NCBI RefSeq assembly: GCF_000426545.1
Contig: NZ_KE384534.1
Span: 310,001 to 374,000 of the forward strand
Reading direction: 5' to 3'
Source: Paenibacillus massiliensis subsp. panacisoli DSM 21345
GTDB taxonomy: Bacteria > Bacillota > Bacilli > Paenibacillales > Paenibacillaceae
Length of the DNA: 64,000 bases
Under the pieces are notes generated by a model. It did not search any database and was not told the origin of the DNA. It was given only the letters and a program-made list of their open reading frames with translations. Of the stretch, positions 62,045 to 64,000 are shown piece by piece (position 1 is the first letter of the stretch; each line of letters starts with the position of its first letter). The translations under genes were made by a program, and so were the position numbers.

Positions 62045-62564
62045 ATCCTCCATAGCAGAACAGATCCAAAAGCGGATTTCCGATCCCATGTCATGTGTAT
62101 GCAAGGGCATTCCACGCTATGACGGCCTGTTATCGGATATCATTCTAGCTACCGAGTACGAATTCCTGCCCGTTCAGGCAGGTCATAAAAAACTTTAACT
62201 GCTTTCCTTAAAATCTCACACCTGTGCGTGCAAAAAAGGCTGTTGGAAGAGCTCCTAATCCTCCTTTAAGTGCAGTTACAACAAACGATACCAGGCACCC
62301 CTTACTTACAGGCACTCCTTACTAAACAGGCATTTCTAACCATACAGCCACTACTTACTATAATAGAAAATCTGTCCACGGGAAGAGGAACAAACAAATA
62401 TGCACATGCTCCCAAACAAAAGAACCCATCCGTTGAAAGGACTTTCGATATAATGGGGGGAGTATGGGGTTAACGCATCAGAGATTGCTTCCAGCATGAA
62501 CGATGCACAGATGCAGTAGCTCATGCACATTAACTATTCATATCAACTATCCACATAGAAAGTG

Positions 62565-64000
62565 GTGAAGCGTGTCTTGTTCTTCGCACATCATATCCAG
62601 CGCAAGATGACCTTGTTTATTTTTGGATGCGCATTCATTCCTCTATTGGCCCTGAGCCTGCTGTCGTACCATAAGTCCACGTTGACCGTCAGGGAACAGC
62701 TTCAGGACTATAACCGTTATGCCATGCACCAGCTTGAGACCATTACCAACATGCATTTGAAGGAGATGGATGCGATCTCCCGTGATATTCAGAGCTATCT
62801 ACTGGCTCCGGGCCGAAAAATCACCAGCGAGCCTGCGACCTATGCAGAGTATCAGGAAATGAATCATTTCCTGGACTTCCTCTCCTTTCACGTCTCACAA
62901 ATCGTTGAAGGGCTATATGTGTATACACCGGATGGCCAGATGCTGACCAGTCGAAATATGAATACCCGTGAGCTCATCGAGATGCCCTGGTGGAAGGAAT
63001 ATTCAAGCGACGGCGGCTGGCAATGGACCGGATTTCATGACGGCTCTTACTATAGCTCCCCAAGGCCCGGCAATCCGCTCATTAGTTTGATCGTACCGAT
63101 CCAGCTTAAGGCGGGCGTGCCGATCGGCAGCAGAATTGTCGTCGATGTGAATGCACGCGAGATGCTAGCCCTGTTCCGATCCTATGAAATGGATACCAAC
63201 TCGTACCTGGAAATACGAGATTCAGAAGGATCACTCATTTACCGGACAGAGGGAGAGCACCCCGAATCGGAGCGGGATATCGAGTTCCGGCGAACACTGG
63301 AGTTGAATGGCTGGCAGATCACTGCGCGTGTTCCGTATGAGGAATTCAATAGATCGACGCTTGTCATTCGCAATGATGCAATCCTGATCAGCATTCTGTC
63401 GTTAATCGCGGCTTTCTTGCTGGCAAGATGGCTGTCGGCGAATCTGACGAGACGCATCGTTACCTTGAATCAGTCCATGCTGGAGTTCAGCCATGGCAAG
63501 CTGGATACGCAAGTAGAGGTGCGCGGTGATGATGAGCTGTCACGGCTGGGACACCGCTTCAACTCCATGACTCGTGAGATTCGGGAGCTGGTGGCCAATA
63601 TTACGAGGACAGAGCAGCTGAAGAAGGAAGCAGAGCTGAGAGCGCTCCATTATCAGATTAACCCTCATCTAATTCTGAATACGTTCAATGCGATCCAGTG
63701 GCGGGCTCGTATTGCTGGGCGCACGGACATTGATCGGATGATCTACCACCTGGGTGCGCTGCTGTCCGAGAATCTGGATATAAGGCAGGAGCTGGTTCCG
63801 CTAGAAGAGGAGCTTGCCACGATCGGACATTATCTCAAGATTCAATACTACCGTTATGGCGAAGCCTTCACATACATTGAGGATGTGGAGCCGGGGCTGG
63901 AGCAGGCCCTCATTCCACGAATGACCCTGCAGCCGTTGTTCGAGAATATTTTCTATCATGCCTTCGATGACGGAGTGGGAATCATTACGCTGGAGATCTT
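62565..64000 (+). CDS. YesM/LytS-type sensor histidine kinase, partial (runs off right edge)
   Basis: At least 478 codons from GTG 62565 (MKRVLFFAHHIQRKM), open to the window end. A first membrane helix (TLFIFGCAFIPLLALSLLSY), an extracellular Cache-like sensor (about 40-260), a second helix (AILISILSLIAAFLLARWL) and HAMP (RRIVTLNQSMLEFSHGKLDTQVEVRGDDEL) precede the His_kinase domain with ELRALHYQINPHLILNTFNAI and LQPLFENIFYHAF. Such kinases pair with AraC-type response regulators and control sugar uptake. Divergence from GH94 suggests a link. The start has only a weak ribosome site. Confidence 0.88.
   Translation, partial: MKRVLFFAHHIQRKMTLFIFGCAFIPLLALSLLSYHKSTLTVREQLQDYNRYAMHQLETITNMHLKEMDAISRDIQSYLLAPGRKITSEPATYAEYQEMNHFLDFLSFHVSQIVEGLYVYTPDGQMLTSRNMNTRELIEMPWWKEYSSDGGWQWTGFHDGSYYSSPRPGNPLISLIVPIQLKAGVPIGSRIVVDVNAREMLALFRSYEMDTNSYLEIRDSEGSLIYRTEGEHPESERDIEFRRTLELNGWQITARVPYEEFNRSTLVIRNDAILISILSLIAAFLLARWLSANLTRRIVTLNQSMLEFSHGKLDTQVEVRGDDELSRLGHRFNSMTREIRELVANITRTEQLKKEAELRALHYQINPHLILNTFNAIQWRARIAGRTDIDRMIYHLGALLSENLDIRQELVPLEEELATIGHYLKIQYYRYGEAFTYIEDVEPGLEQALIPRMTLQPLFENIFYHAFDDGVGIITLEI

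Larger units (their letters stand above)
61895..62564. other. Divergent intergenic region with operator-like palindrome and weak repeats
   Basis: About 670 nt between the GH94 gene and the kinase gene. It contains the palindrome at 61947-61960 and imperfect GTAATTCGTA repeats (61987-62044). A 67-codon open frame at 62270-62473 lacks support. No RNA gene is recognised. Confidence 0.5.

Noticed and set aside
62270..62473. 67-codon open frame
   Set aside because: No ribosome site, low-complexity composition and no family resemblance.

Overview
The window reads as chromosome of a Paenibacillus-like Firmicute. This is inferred from strong Shine-Dalgarno sites, CcpA-type cre-like boxes, RpiR, AraC, GntR and MerR regulators next to sugar genes, a YesM-type sensor kinase, a GH94 phosphorylase and a Fur-controlled siderophore lipoprotein. 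Genes are dense, often overlap by ATGA, and most are accessory metabolism. I see no rRNA, tRNA, CRISPR array or intact transposase.

Left end (1-6100): an AT-rich minus-strand locus for a sulfated sugar. It holds an RpiR regulator, a glucose-family PTS EIIBC, a cysteine-type sulfatase with no signal peptide, its radical-SAM maturase, and the start of an EIIA running off the left edge. A decayed IS3-family element sits between regulator and permease, and cre-like boxes flank a putative promoter. 6900-20550: an orphan betaine-type binding lipoprotein; a MerR/SDR pair with a textbook 19-bp-spacer promoter; an AraC regulator divergent from a large DUF5107-TPR protein; a maltose O-acetyltransferase; a UxuB-like SDR; an SDR/TetR divergent pair with a candidate operator; an AraC/VOC pair; and a DUF4303-like protein next to a PP2C-like phosphatase.

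21813-28806: six translationally coupled genes (KAS III, ATP-grasp, extended SDR, metallo-beta-lactamase fold, PaaK/F390-like adenylating ligase, GNAT-like acyltransferase) that look like a biosynthetic pathway of unknown product. This is the best candidate in the window for an undescribed system. The ligase carries an unusual glutamine-rich hexapeptide repeat. 28893-38400: housekeeping and hypothetical genes, including a Fur-boxed siderophore-binding protein, methionine aminopeptidase, Nudix and phosphodiester glycosidase. 38728-41993: two Gfo/Idh/MocA oxidoreductases around a ThuA-like protein. 42173-47745: a C4-dicarboxylate two-component system, a 2-hydroxycarboxylate transporter and malic enzyme, forming a complete malate-use module. 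48191-51708: fructuronate reductase and mannonate dehydratase, divergent from a GntR regulator around a perfect palindromic operator. An orphan copy of that operator lies about 1 kb away.

52126-57950: an AT-rich island of small defence and competition genes. It contains a frameshifted restriction endonuclease, an XRE regulator, a HEPN-like gene with an in-frame stop, and a WXG-type toxin with a restriction-endonuclease-fold C-terminus. These are followed by Imm7 and several candidate immunity genes, an immunity fossil and two near-identical terminators. 58043-64000: an orphan ABC ATPase, a cellobiose-phosphorylase-like GH94 enzyme and a YesM-like kinase cut by the right edge. Short tandem repeats recur between genes across the window.
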